DNA of 64,000 bases, from positions 434,001 through 498,000 of the forward strand of contig NZ_FNOX01000001.1 in the NCBI RefSeq assembly GCF_900107155.1, given 5' to 3'. The notes beneath the pieces were generated by a model. That model was not told the origin of the DNA. It was given only the letters and a program-made list of their open reading frames with translations, and did not search any database. Shown in pieces: positions 56,035 to 64,000 of the stretch. The stretch is from Pseudomonas salomonii (GTDB lineage: Bacteria > Pseudomonadota > Gammaproteobacteria > Pseudomonadales > Pseudomonadaceae). Position 1 is the first letter of the stretch, and every line of letters starts with the position of its first letter. The position numbers and the translations under genes are program-made.

Positions 56035-56679
56035 ATGCAACTCTATACCTACTACCGTTCTACGGCGTCGTATCGGGTGCGTATCGCCCTGGCGCTCAAG
56101 GGCCTGGACTTTACTGCCGTGCCGGTTAATTTGCTGGTGCCGCCGGGCGGCGCGAATCGCCAGCCCGATTACCTGGCGATCAACCCGCAGGGCCGTGTAC
56201 CGGCGCTGCGTACCGATGAGGGAGGGCTGTTGATCCAATCACTGGCAATCATCGAGTACCTGGAAGAGCGTTATCCACAGGCGCCGTTGCTCTCCAAGGA
56301 CTTGGCAGCCCGTGCCCATGAGCGGGCGGTGGCGTCGATCATTGGCTGCGATATCCATCCGCTGCACAACTCCAGCACGCAAAACCTGCTGCGCAAATGG
56401 GGGCATGACGAGGCGCAAGTGCTCGAGTGGATCGGGCATTGGATAAGCCAGGGCCTGGGCGCGGTGGAGCAGTTGATTGGCGATGAAGGTTTTTGCTTTG
56501 GGCCGCAACCGGGGATGGCGGATGCGTTTCTGATCCCGCAGCTGTACGCGGCTGAGCGCTTCAAGGTGCCGTTGGGCGCGTACCCACGCATCGGGCGAGT
56601 GGCCGCGCTGGCGGCGCAGCATCCGGCGTTTGTGCAGGCGCATCCGGCCAACCAACCCGACACCCCTGACACACCCTAA
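56035..56679 (+). CDS. maiA: MaiA (HmgC): maleylacetoacetate isomerase
   Basis: Glutathione-dependent isomerase (zeta-class GST) turning maleylacetoacetate into fumarylacetoacetate. The 214-residue protein starts MQLYTYYRSTASYRVRIAL, with the catalytic SSxxxR-like block (here RSTASYRVR), and NPQGRVPAL and SLAIIEYLEE glutathione-binding motifs. Last gene of the hmg operon; a REP palindrome follows its stop by six bases. Confidence 0.96.
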   Translation: MQLYTYYRSTASYRVRIALALKGLDFTAVPVNLLVPPGGANRQPDYLAINPQGRVPALRTDEGGLLIQSLAIIEYLEERYPQAPLLSKDLAARAHERAVASIIGCDIHPLHNSSTQNLLRKWGHDEAQVLEWIGHWISQGLGAVEQLIGDEGFCFGPQPGMADAFLIPQLYAAERFKVPLGAYPRIGRVAALAAQHPAFVQAHPANQPDTPDTP

Positions 56680-56684
56680 ATCAA

Positions 56685-56773
56685 TGTGGGAGCTGGCTTG
56701 CCTGCGATAGCGGTCTATCAGTTGATAATGCACTGGCTGACACACCGTCATCGCAGGCAAGCCAGCTCCCACC
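56685..56773. repeat. REP palindrome after maiA
   Basis: Arms TGTGGGAGCTGGCTTGCCTGCGAT and the complementary ATCGCAGGCAAGCCAGCTCCCAC (outermost base unpaired) form a long inverted repeat around a 40-base centre. It sits between maiA and the MFS gene. Confidence 0.87.
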
Positions 56774-56816
56774 GTTTGATCCGCGTCATCCTTATAAAAA
56801 TAACAGGTACCTTGCG

Positions 56817-58187
56817 ATGCACAATCAGATTGCCAGCTTTCGCGCGGCACTCGACGCCCGTGCGGTGTCGCGCTACCAGTGGTTGATTCTCCTGTTGCTG
56901 GCGTTGCTGCTGGTAACCGACGGCTATGACGCCCAGGTGCTGGGCTACGTGGTGCCGGCATTGGCCAAGGATTGGGGTCTGGAAAAAGCCGCGTTCGGCC
57001 CGGTGTTCAGCGCCAACCTGTTGGGCCTGACCCTGGGCTCGTTATTGGTGACGCCGCTGGCCGACCGCTTCGGCGTGCGCCGCATCCTGCTCGCCTGCGT
57101 GCTGATCTACGCGAGCCTCACCGTGCTGATGGTGTTCGCCAATTCCCTGACCACCCTGATGGCTGCGCGGTTTATCTGCGGCATCGGCATGGGCGGCGCG
57201 ATGCCCAGCGCCATGGCGTTGATGTCGGAATATTCCCCACCGCGCATGCGCACCTTGATGGTGACACTGGCCGCCTGCGGCTTCTCGTTTGGTGGCGCTG
57301 CGGGTGGGTTTGTCGCTGCGGGGTTTATCGAAGGCTACGGCTGGCAGGCGGTCTTTCTGGCAGGCGGGGTGACGCCCTTGCTGTTGTTCCCCTTCCTTGC
57401 ATGGCTGTTACCGGAATCCCTGCCACGTCTATTGCGTGATGCGCCACCGTATAGGCGGTTGCAAAAGGTCACGGCGCGCATGCTGCCCGACTGGCAGCCG
57501 CCGCTGGCGAGCGAGGCAGAGAACCTTCAGGAGCAGAGCAGCAAACTTACGGTGGTGGAGCTGTTTCGCAACGGCTATGCGCGTCCGACCTTGCTGATTT
57601 GGGCGACCTTTTTTGTCAGCCTGATCCTGCTGTATTTCATGATCAGCTGGCTGCCGACGCTGCTGCTGGAAAGCGGCCTGGCGTTGAAGGAAGCCAATTT
57701 GGTGACCTCAATGTTCCTGTTTGCCGGCACCTTGGGCGCCATCGGTATGGCGTGGTTTGCCGACCGCCTGAAAAGCAAGGTGCGGTTGCTCTCCGGCGTG
57801 CTGGCGGCGGCTGCGGTGTGCACGATCTTGCTGGGGCTGAATCACGACAACCCGCGTTATCTGGTGGCCTGCGTGTTCGCGGCCGGCTTCTGCATTATTG
57901 GCGGGCAACTGACCCTCAACGCCTTCGCGAGTAATTTCTACCCGGCACACGTGCGCGCTACCGGCACAGGCTGGGCCTTGGGTGTGGGGCGCTTCGGTTC
58001 AATCCTGGGGCCGCTGTTCGGCAGCCTGTTGCTGGCGATGCATATTCCGGTGGAGCAGATTTTCTTCTTCTGCGCGATTCCGGCGGTAATTGCGGCGCTG
58101 TTGATCATTCAGGTGCGCTCGCCTGGCTCCAACGCCCTGCCGGGCCCATTACACAACGATATTCTCAAGACGCCGGCCAATCATTGA
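56817..58187 (+). CDS. MFS transporter, aromatic acid:H+ symporter (AAHS) type
   Basis: 456-residue twelve-helix transporter. The signature DGYDAQVLGYVVPALAKDWG (near residues 38-57) matches the AAHS subfamily (PcaK, MhpT-like), where the Asp of DGxD is functionally important. A cytoplasmic loop of about 65 residues separates helices 6 and 7. It is downstream of maiA across a REP, so import of an aromatic substrate (homogentisate, phenylpyruvate or similar) is a reasonable inference, not shown by sequence. Confidence 0.87.
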   Translation: MHNQIASFRAALDARAVSRYQWLILLLLALLLVTDGYDAQVLGYVVPALAKDWGLEKAAFGPVFSANLLGLTLGSLLVTPLADRFGVRRILLACVLIYASLTVLMVFANSLTTLMAARFICGIGMGGAMPSAMALMSEYSPPRMRTLMVTLAACGFSFGGAAGGFVAAGFIEGYGWQAVFLAGGVTPLLLFPFLAWLLPESLPRLLRDAPPYRRLQKVTARMLPDWQPPLASEAENLQEQSSKLTVVELFRNGYARPTLLIWATFFVSLILLYFMISWLPTLLLESGLALKEANLVTSMFLFAGTLGAIGMAWFADRLKSKVRLLSGVLAAAAVCTILLGLNHDNPRYLVACVFAAGFCIIGGQLTLNAFASNFYPAHVRATGTGWALGVGRFGSILGPLFGSLLLAMHIPVEQIFFFCAIPAVIAALLIIQVRSPGSNALPGPLHNDILKTPANH

Positions 58188-58207
58188 TTCAACGCAGCTC
58201 CCACCCT

Positions 58208-59011
58208 TCAGTGCACCACGGTGTTGGGCGGCAAATGCCCCAGCCGCTCGGTCAGGCGCAGGCGCTGGATCGGGTCTTCGCTGAGCAACAGGGCATGTTC
58301 CAGGTCAAAGCGCTCGGCACTCGGGCAGTCCAGGCGCTGGTAAAGGCTGGCCCGCGCCAGATAATCCGCAGCGCTGGCATTGCCCAACTCCAGCACGCGC
58401 TCGGCGTCGATCAGGGCCGACAGCGGGTGGTCATTGGCCAGGTGCAGTTGGCGCAGGTTACGTGACAGCCGTTGCAGGATCGAACGCGGTTCGGCGGTGA
58501 GCAGGTGCTCGGCCTGCAACTTGAGGTTTGGCCCGTACTGGCGGTGCAGCAACTCGCGACAGTCGTTGGGGTACAGGCGTCGGCCGCCGCAAGGGTCCAA
58601 CAGGTGGTCGGCACCGGGCACCCGCAGCAGGAAGTGGCCGGGGAAATTAACCCCCGCCATGGGGATATCCAGGCGCCGCGCCATCTCCAGCGCGATCAAG
58701 CCCATGGCCAAGGGTTGGCCGCGTTTGCGCAGCAGTACCTTGTCGAGCAGCGCGGCGGCGGGGCGTAGCGGTGTGGAATCATCCTGGGCAAACCCCAGGT
58801 CATTCATGCGCCGCAGCAACGGCTGGCCGAGTTCATCCGCCGGCAGCATGGGCATGCCTACGCTGATCTGTTGTTGCAGCAAAGTCAGGTCTTGCAGGAT
58901 CAGCAGGGGTTGCACGCTCGGATCGTGTTCAGCCGCCATCCACAACGCGGCTTCAAACAGCGCAGGCGGTGAGCGGTCCAGGCAGGCGAAAAAGGCTGTG
59001 CGGGGATTCAT
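58208..59011 (-). CDS. SirB1-like transglutaminase-fold protein
   Basis: 267-residue protein of the SirB1 family (transglutaminase-like core with a TPR-like C-terminus). Blocks: LLDKVLLRKRGQPLAMGLIALEMARRL, NFPGHFLLRV, DPCGGRRL, and C-terminal helical repeats (SAADYLARASLYQRL). Function of the family is not established. It is convergent with the MFS gene, 20 bases apart. Confidence 0.83.
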   Translation of the reverse strand: MNPRTAFFACLDRSPPALFEAALWMAAEHDPSVQPLLILQDLTLLQQQISVGMPMLPADELGQPLLRRMNDLGFAQDDSTPLRPAAALLDKVLLRKRGQPLAMGLIALEMARRLDIPMAGVNFPGHFLLRVPGADHLLDPCGGRRLYPNDCRELLHRQYGPNLKLQAEHLLTAEPRSILQRLSRNLRQLHLANDHPLSALIDAERVLELGNASAADYLARASLYQRLDCPSAERFDLEHALLLSEDPIQRLRLTERLGHLPPNTVVH

Positions 59012-59198
59012 TGCATTCTCCGGCGGATGCCCACGTTTTAGCCTTGCTGTGAATTTTCGTCCAGTAACTTAGGAAATGTCCTGCGGGCTTATGTCCTGAT
59101 GCCTATTAAACCTGGCGGCTTATTCCAGCGTGATTCAGCAGTTTTCTACCGCAAGCCTATACTGGGGCCTCTACCAGAAGTGATTCGGGAGCCCATTG

Positions 59199-60218
59199 AT
59201 GTTTGCGCTCATGCACAGCACCCGCCTTGAATCGCTGCACCTGAGCGTCGACCCGGTGACCGGGTTGAAGGCCGTCATCGCCATCCACAACAGCCGCCTC
59301 GGCCCTGCCTTGGGCGGTTGCCGTTATCTTGCTTATTCCGACGATGAAAGTGCCGTGGCCGATGCCGCACGCCTGGCCCAAGGCATGAGCTACAAAGCCG
59401 CCCTGGCCGGCTTGCCGGTGGGCGGCGGCACGGCGGTGATCATCCGACCCGTGCACGTGGAAAGCCGCGCGGCGCTGTTTGAAGCCTTCGGCCGTTGTAT
59501 CGAAAAACTCGACGGCCGTTTTGTCACCTCGATCGACAGCGGTACATCTGTCGCCGACATGGACTGCATCGCCCAACACACCCGTTTCGTCACCAGCACC
59601 ACGGCCGCAGGCGACCCGGCGCCCCATGCCGCCATGGGCGTGTTCACCGGTATCCGCACCACCGCTATGGCACGCCTGGGCAGTGACAACCTCGAAGGCC
59701 TGCGCATCGCGATCCAGGGCCTGGGCAATGTCGGTTTTGCTTTGGCCGAACAACTGCACGCGGCGGGTGCCGAACTGCTGGTCAGCGACATCGACCACGG
59801 CAAGGTGCAACTGGCCATGGAGCAGCTGGGTGCACACCCCATCGCCAATGATGCGTTGCTCAGCACGCCGTGTGACATTCTGGCGCCGTGCGGTGTCGGC
59901 GCGGTGTTCAACCGTCATACGGTCGGCCAACTGCGTTGCGCCGCCGTGGCCGGTTCCGCCAGCGCGCAATTGACCACTCTGGACATTGCCGACCAACTGG
60001 AAGGGCGCGGTATCCTCTACGCCCCGGACTACGTGATCAACTCCGGCGGCCTGATCTACGTCGCCCTCAAACACGCCGGCACCGAGTTGCCCGCCATCAC
60101 CGCACACCTGTCGAACATCGGCACGCGCCTCACCGAAATCTTCGCCCACGCCCAAGCCGAAAAACGCTCCCCCGCGCGGGTGGCGGACGAGTTGGCCGAA
60201 CGCCTGCTCTACAAATAG
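59199..60218 (+). CDS. Leu/Phe/Val dehydrogenase family protein, catalytic Lys replaced by Thr
   Basis: Homologue of NAD-dependent leucine/phenylalanine/valine dehydrogenases (oxidative deamination of branched or aromatic amino acids). The 339-residue protein has the substrate domain with Lys66 (MSYKAALAGL) and the Rossmann domain (GLGNVGFALAEQL). The glycine-rich GGGK loop reads GGGTAV: residue 78 is Thr, at the spacing (12 after the first Lys) of the catalytic Lys80 of Bacillus LeuDH. ATG 59199 follows GGGAG. It may be inactive or have a changed reaction. Neighbour yebG is convergent. Confidence 0.9.
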   Translation: MFALMHSTRLESLHLSVDPVTGLKAVIAIHNSRLGPALGGCRYLAYSDDESAVADAARLAQGMSYKAALAGLPVGGGTAVIIRPVHVESRAALFEAFGRCIEKLDGRFVTSIDSGTSVADMDCIAQHTRFVTSTTAAGDPAPHAAMGVFTGIRTTAMARLGSDNLEGLRIAIQGLGNVGFALAEQLHAAGAELLVSDIDHGKVQLAMEQLGAHPIANDALLSTPCDILAPCGVGAVFNRHTVGQLRCAAVAGSASAQLTTLDIADQLEGRGILYAPDYVINSGGLIYVALKHAGTELPAITAHLSNIGTRLTEIFAHAQAEKRSPARVADELAERLLYK

Positions 60219-60227
60219 CCCAGGCAT

Positions 60228-60259
60228 TAAAAAGGCCCTGAATCAATGATTCAGGGCCT
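60228..60259 (-). terminator. Terminator of yebG (also usable by the dehydrogenase gene)
   Basis: AGGCCCTGAATCA and TGATTCAGGGCCT pair over 13 bases with one loop base. The T-tract (CCTTTTTAA) is on the minus strand, as expected for yebG. Confidence 0.85.
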
Positions 60260-60273
60260 GTTCAATTCGGGCT

Positions 60274-60534
60274 TTATTCTGCCGCCGGGTTCAGCAACTC
60301 GGACAATGCGTCCGGCTGGCTCTTGAACGCCTTGGCAAACACATCGCGATTCTTCGCCATGTAGATCCCGGCTTCCTCCACCTGCTGCTCGCTCAGGGAC
60401 GGCACGGCTTTTTGCAACACTTCTGCCAGCAACTCAGCGAGTTCAAGCATCTTGTCATGACGGTCAGCTTCGGCTTTATCCATGAACAAACGCTCCAGAT
60501 CTCGGCTGCTGCGGTATACCACTTCGACGGCCAT
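60274..60534 (-). CDS. yebG: YebG: DNA-damage-inducible small protein
   Basis: 86-residue cytoplasmic protein, MAVEVVYRSSRDLERLFMDKAEADRHDKMLELAELLAE, matching the YebG family in length and N-terminal pattern. E. coli yebG is an SOS gene; a LexA box stands 42 bases upstream here. Function is unknown. Confidence 0.9.
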   Translation of the reverse strand: MAVEVVYRSSRDLERLFMDKAEADRHDKMLELAELLAEVLQKAVPSLSEQQVEEAGIYMAKNRDVFAKAFKSQPDALSELLNPAAE

Positions 60535-60575
60535 TCACCACCTCACATGCCTTCACGATAGTTGTCTTTTGCGAC

Positions 60576-60595
60576 TACTGTATTCATATACAGTG
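60576..60595 (-). promoter_or_regulatory. LexA (SOS) box of yebG
   Basis: TACTGTATTCATATACAGTG is a near-perfect match to TACTGTATATATATACAGTA. CTG and CAG cores are spaced ten bases, as required. Confidence 0.92.
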
Positions 60596-60782
60596 AAAAG
60601 AGTAAGCCAAACCACGGGGTTTGGGTAGCAGTTTTTTAATGTAGCCCGTAAATACAGGTTCGGAGTGCCTCATGTCACGCCGCCACCATCTTATACCTGC
60701 CACTGGCCTTTTTTCTGCATGCAGAACAACCGTCACGTCCACCCCGCATTATCCGGTCGAGCCGACCTAAGGAAGCATCATC

Positions 60783-61271
60783 GTGAAAATCAACTGGGCC
60801 GAAAAGCTGCGTCAGCAAGTCCATGGGCTGGCCGAGTCGCTGGGCAATCTGTTCGTCGAGACGTTCCACTACCTGGCGCTGTTCGCCATTGGTGCCGTAA
60901 CAGCCTGGGCGGCGGTGATGGAGTTTTTGGGGATGCTGGAGAACGGGCACATCAAGATCGATGACATCTTGCTGCTGTTCATCTACCTGGAGTTGGGCGC
61001 AATGGTCGGGATTTATTTCAAGACCAACCACATGCCCGTACGCTTCCTGATCTACGTGGCAATCACGGCGCTGACGCGCCTGCTGATTTCCAACGTCTCC
61101 CACCACAACCCGCCGGACGTCGGCATCATCTACCTGTGCGGCGGCATTCTGCTGTTGGCGTTCTCGATTCTGGTGGTGCGCTACGCTTCGTCGGCGTTCC
61201 CGTCGGTGAAGGTCGAAGGCCCGCGTCGCAAAGGCGAGGCGAGCCTGGAAACCGAGAAGGGCGAGCTTTAA
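60783..61271 (+). CDS. psiE: PsiE family phosphate-starvation-inducible membrane protein
   Basis: 162-residue inner-membrane protein from GTG 60783 with four hydrophobic segments (about residues 28-50, 58-80, 84-105, 118-138) and the HYLALFAIGAVTAWAAVMEF block typical of PsiE. In E. coli psiE is PhoB- and CRP-controlled; no convincing Pho box was seen here. It overlaps the convergent DUF3509 gene by four bases. A 160-base leader contains no other gene. Confidence 0.88.
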   Translation: MKINWAEKLRQQVHGLAESLGNLFVETFHYLALFAIGAVTAWAAVMEFLGMLENGHIKIDDILLLFIYLELGAMVGIYFKTNHMPVRFLIYVAITALTRLLISNVSHHNPPDVGIIYLCGGILLLAFSILVVRYASSAFPSVKVEGPRRKGEASLETEKGEL

Positions 61272-61585
61272 AGCCCGACGCTGAAGGGCAGGGTGCGGGC
61301 GGGTGGTGGCTGCAAGAGTTTGTGGCTGTCGCCGTCGGTCATCACCGCCAGAATCTCCATGGCGCTGTGGCCCTGTTCGATGGCGATGCCGAATTGAATG
61401 CTCTGCACCAGGCGCTTGAGCCGCTCCGGGTCGTTGCGTTGTTCGGCGCTGATCATGCGTTTGGCCACCACCCCCGTCTCGTCCGAGAGGGTGAGCATGA
61501 TGCTGCCGTCGAGCCGTTGGATGCTCAGGTTGACGCGGTAGGTGGGCGTGAAGGTGTCAGTGATGATCTGAAAAGGATTGTCCAT
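61268..61585 (-). CDS. DUF3509 protein
   Basis: 105-residue small soluble protein, MDNPFQIITDTFTPTYRVNLSIQ, with a SIMLTLSDETGVVAKRMIS strand pattern and ending RTLPFSVGL. DUF3509 is a pseudomonad-typical family with no known function. Convergent and overlapping the psiE stop. Confidence 0.82.
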   Translation of the reverse strand: MDNPFQIITDTFTPTYRVNLSIQRLDGSIMLTLSDETGVVAKRMISAEQRNDPERLKRLVQSIQFGIAIEQGHSAMEILAVMTDGDSHKLLQPPPARTLPFSVGL

Positions 61586-61758
61586 GGTGCGTTACCGCCT
61601 GATAAGAACATGCAGTCATTGACGACCGGTGTCGGGTTAAGTTCGCATTGCCTGACCACCGGCCACTCCGTCGCTGAGGGTTCACAAGGTCCGTTTGCCT
61701 CGTTAGCTGTACAGCAAGGGGCGTGCCGTATAGCGCTTTACCAGGCGCTGCAATACCC

Positions 61759-61849
61759 ATGTGGGAGCGGGCTTGCTCGCGAATGCGGTGTGTCAGCCAA
61801 TAAATACTTAGCTGAATGACCGCATTCGCGAGCAAGCCCGCTCCCACAT
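61759..61849. repeat. REP palindrome upstream of the serine transporter 3' end
   Basis: Arms ATGTGGGAGCGGGCTTGCTCGCGAATGCGGT and the complementary end (ACCGCATTCGCGAGCAAGCCCGCTCCCACAT) pair almost perfectly over 31 bases, so it is the longest REP in the window. It lies between the DUF3509 gene and the transporter stop. Confidence 0.88.
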
Positions 61850-61871
61850 TTGTCATGGGGTGTGTTCGATT

Positions 61872-63176
61872 TCAGGGCAAAACCGAAAAAACGATCGCAG
61901 ACAGCGCAATCAACCCGATCAGCACCACAAACACATTCGACACCTGGCCCGAATACTGGCGCAGAGAAGGCACGCGGCGGATCGCGTACATCGGCATCAG
62001 GAACAGCAGGCACGCGATGACCGGCCCGCCCAGGGTTTCGATCATGCCCAGGATGCTTGGGTTGAAGGTCGCCACGGCCCAGCAGGTCAGCACCATGAAC
62101 AGCGCGGTGCAGCGTTCCAACCCTTTGGATGACATCGAACGGTTACGCCCACGCAAGGATTTGACGATCAGCCCCTGGAAGCCTTCGCTGGCGCCGATGT
62201 AATGGCCGAGAAAGGACTTGGTGATGGCCACCAGCGCGATCAACGGCGCGGCGTAGGCAATCACGGGCGTCTGGAAGTGGTTGGCGAGGTACGACAGGAT
62301 CGAAATGTTCTGCGCCTTGGCGGCCGCCAGGTCAGCCGGCGACAGGGCCAGCACGCAGCTGAAGCAGAAGAACATCACCGTCAGCACCATCATGCCGTGG
62401 GCGGTGGCGAGGATACCGCTGCTTTTGCGCTCGGCCTGTGGGCCGTAGACGCGCTTCTGGTCGACGGCAAAGGCGGAAATGATCGGCGAGTGGTTGAAGG
62501 AGAACACCATCACCGGGATCGCCAGCCACAGGGTCTTGAAGAGCAGCGGCAACGGCATGCCTTCACTGGCGGAAGCGAAGAACGCGCCGTTCCAGTTGGG
62601 GATCAGGCTTACGGCCAGCAACAGCAGGGCGGCGACGAAGGGGTACACCAGCACGCTCATGGCTTTGACTATCACGCCCTGGCCGCAGCGCACAATGGCC
62701 ATCAGGCCGAGGATCAGCACCAGCGACAGGATCGCCCGGGGCGGCGGGGCCAGGTGCAGTTGGTGTTCCATGAAGCTGCTGAGGGTGTTGGTCAGCGCCA
62801 CGCTGTAGACCAGCAGGATCGGGAAAATCGCGAAAAAGTACAGCAGCGTGATCAGCTTGCCCGCGCCGACGCCGAAGTGTTCTTCGACCACTTCGGTGAT
62901 GTCACCGGATTTGCCCGACAGCACAAAGCGCGTCAGCCCACGGTGAGCAAAGAAGGTCATGGGGAAGGCCAGCAACGCCAGCACGATCAGCGGCCAGAAG
63001 CCGCCAACGCCGGCGTTGATCGGCAGGAACAAGGTGCCGGCGCCAATGGCCGTGCCGTAGAGGCCAAGCATCCAGGTGGTGTCGTGTTTGGTCCAGCCGG
63101 TGGTGACAGTGTTGTCTACAGCGTTATCTACAGCAACAGCAGGGTTTTCAGCGGCAGGTGTACGTACATCAGTCAT
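61872..63176 (-). CDS. HAAAP-family serine/threonine transporter (SdaC-like)
   Basis: 434-residue inner-membrane amino-acid:H+ symporter from ATG 63176 (MTDVRTPAAENPAVAVDNAV). About eleven hydrophobic segments follow a soluble tail. The first helix carries GTAIGAGTLFLPINAG, the SdaC/TdcC signature. It directly follows an L-serine dehydratase gene by 62 bases, so serine import and breakdown are coupled. An upstream start at 63245 overlaps the dehydratase and is rejected. Confidence 0.9.
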   Translation of the reverse strand: MTDVRTPAAENPAVAVDNAVDNTVTTGWTKHDTTWMLGLYGTAIGAGTLFLPINAGVGGFWPLIVLALLAFPMTFFAHRGLTRFVLSGKSGDITEVVEEHFGVGAGKLITLLYFFAIFPILLVYSVALTNTLSSFMEHQLHLAPPPRAILSLVLILGLMAIVRCGQGVIVKAMSVLVYPFVAALLLLAVSLIPNWNGAFFASASEGMPLPLLFKTLWLAIPVMVFSFNHSPIISAFAVDQKRVYGPQAERKSSGILATAHGMMVLTVMFFCFSCVLALSPADLAAAKAQNISILSYLANHFQTPVIAYAAPLIALVAITKSFLGHYIGASEGFQGLIVKSLRGRNRSMSSKGLERCTALFMVLTCWAVATFNPSILGMIETLGGPVIACLLFLMPMYAIRRVPSLRQYSGQVSNVFVVLIGLIALSAIVFSVLP

Positions 63177-63238
63177 CGATATTGCCTCGTTATTATTTTT
63201 GCGCGGGCTCACGTAGGGGGCGGGTAGGCGTGCTCCGA

Positions 63239-64000
63239 TCAGCACTCCACCCAGCTGACCGCCAGGCCGCCCCGTGAAGTTTCTTTGTATTTGTCATGCA
63301 TGTCGGCGCCGGTATCGCGCATGGTGCGGATCACCCGGTCGAGGGAGATAAAGTGTTTGCCGTCACCGCGCAGGGCCATTTGCGTGGCGTTGATCGCCTT
63401 GACCGCCGCGATGGCGTTGCGCTCGATACACGGCACTTGCACCAGGCCGCCGACCGGGTCGCAGGTCAGGCCGAGGTTGTGTTCCAGGCCGATTTCAGCA
63501 GCGTTTTCCAGTTGCTCCGGCGTGGCGCCGAGGATGTCGGCCAAACCCGCAGCGGCCATGGCGCAGGCCGAGCCCACTTCGCCCTGGCAGCCGACTTCGG
63601 CGCCGGAGATCGAAGCGTTCTTCTTGCAGAGAATGCCCACGGCAGCAGCCGCCAGGAAGAAATTGACCACATCGTCATCCGACGCATCGGCGTTGAACTT
63701 CATGTAGTAATGCAGCACGGCCGGGATGATCCCTGCTGCGCCATTGGTCGGCGCGGTGACCATGCGCCCGCCGGCGGCGTTTTCTTCGTTGACGGCGAGG
63801 GCGAACAGGTTGACCCATTCCATCGCCGACAAGGTGGAGGTGATCACGTTGGGTTTGCCGATTTCCAGCAGGCTGCGGTGCAATTTCGCCGCACGGCGTG
63901 GCACGTCGAGGCCGCCTGGCAAGATGCCTTCATCGCGCAAGCCTTGCTCCACGCACCCGCGCATTACCGACCAGATATGCAGCAGGCCGCTGCGGATTTC
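63239..64000 (-). CDS. L-serine dehydratase (5' end outside window)
   Basis: C-terminal 253 codons of an iron-sulfur L-serine ammonia-lyase (SdaA/SdaB type), which turns L-serine into pyruvate and ammonia. The cluster-binding cysteines are seen in [21 protein letters not shown] and [20 protein letters not shown]. The frame is open to the window edge, so the first part (about 200 residues) is missing. Upstream of the transporter gene in the same orientation. Confidence 0.93.
   Translation of the reverse strand, partial: EIRSGLLHIWSVMRGCVEQGLRDEGILPGGLDVPRRAAKLHRSLLEIGKPNVITSTLSAMEWVNLFALAVNEENAAGGRMVTAPTNGAAGIIPAVLHYYMKFNADASDDDVVNFFLAAAAVGILCKKNASISGAEVGCQGEVGSACAMAAAGLADILGATPEQLENAAEIGLEHNLGLTCDPVGGLVQVPCIERNAIAAVKAINATQMALRGDGKHFISLDRVIRTMRDTGADMHDKYKETSRGGLAVSWVEC

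Noticed and set aside
60655..60740. Possible Pho box before psiE (CATGTCACGCC, CCGTCACG)
   Set aside because: The two TGTCA-like half-sites are not at the 11-base repeat spacing of a PhoB site.

Overview
The window reads as a chromosomal segment of a fluorescent pseudomonad (Pseudomonas fluorescens group). It is GC-rich. It carries the complete alginate operon in the Pseudomonas order, a carboxylesterase matching P. fluorescens EstB, the Pseudomonas-type DUF3509 protein, the hmgR-hmgA-fahA-maiA tyrosine catabolic locus, and several GTGGGAGC-type REP palindromes common in this group. I saw no rRNA, tRNA, CRISPR array, prophage or transposase.

Layout. (1) 1-16480, minus strand: algD-alg8-alg44-algK-algE-algG-algX-algL-algI-algJ-algF-algA, with the last few codons of algA outside the window. 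An 887-base region upstream of algD carries a good AlgU (sigma-22) promoter. (2) 17368-26450: yaaA, a divergent polysaccharide deacetylase, a PIN-PhoH ATPase, a subtilisin-type autotransporter, and moaCDE. (3) 26542-33279: RNA helicase rhlB, carboxylesterase estB, and the general L-amino-acid transporter aapJQMP behind a sigma-54 promoter. (4) 33332-36202: the mqsRA toxin-antitoxin pair and a GntR regulator overlapping a CynX-type transporter. (5) 36199-46605: a chaperone-usher fimbrial locus with seven DUF1120 subunit genes, followed by a kinase-less REC-HPt protein and an RcsB-like regulator; this is the least described system here. (6) 46696-52547: an NTF2-like protein, a GIY-YIG protein, a GST, a TonB receptor with an STN domain, and a dacB-like peptidase. 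(7) 52549-58187: hmgR divergent from hmgA-fahA-maiA, then an aromatic-acid-type MFS transporter. (8) 58208-64000: a SirB1-like protein, a Leu/Phe/Val dehydrogenase homologue lacking its catalytic lysine, SOS gene yebG with a LexA box, psiE, a DUF3509 gene, a serine/threonine transporter, and an L-serine dehydratase running off the right edge.

How it works together. The alginate genes supply GDP-mannuronate (AlgA, AlgD), polymerise and export it under c-di-GMP control (Alg8, Alg44, AlgK, AlgE), epimerise it (AlgG), acetylate it (AlgI, AlgJ, AlgF, AlgX) and degrade misplaced polymer (AlgL). The DUF1120 fimbrial locus shares a 15-base inverted-repeat motif with the upstream region of the adjacent response regulator, which suggests one regulatory unit. 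The most notable anomalies are a REP palindrome translated in frame inside the AlgK signal region, the repeat-flanked DUF1120 array with a chaperone that appears to lack the usual basic anchor residues, and two enzymes (deacetylase and amino-acid dehydrogenase) with substituted key residues.
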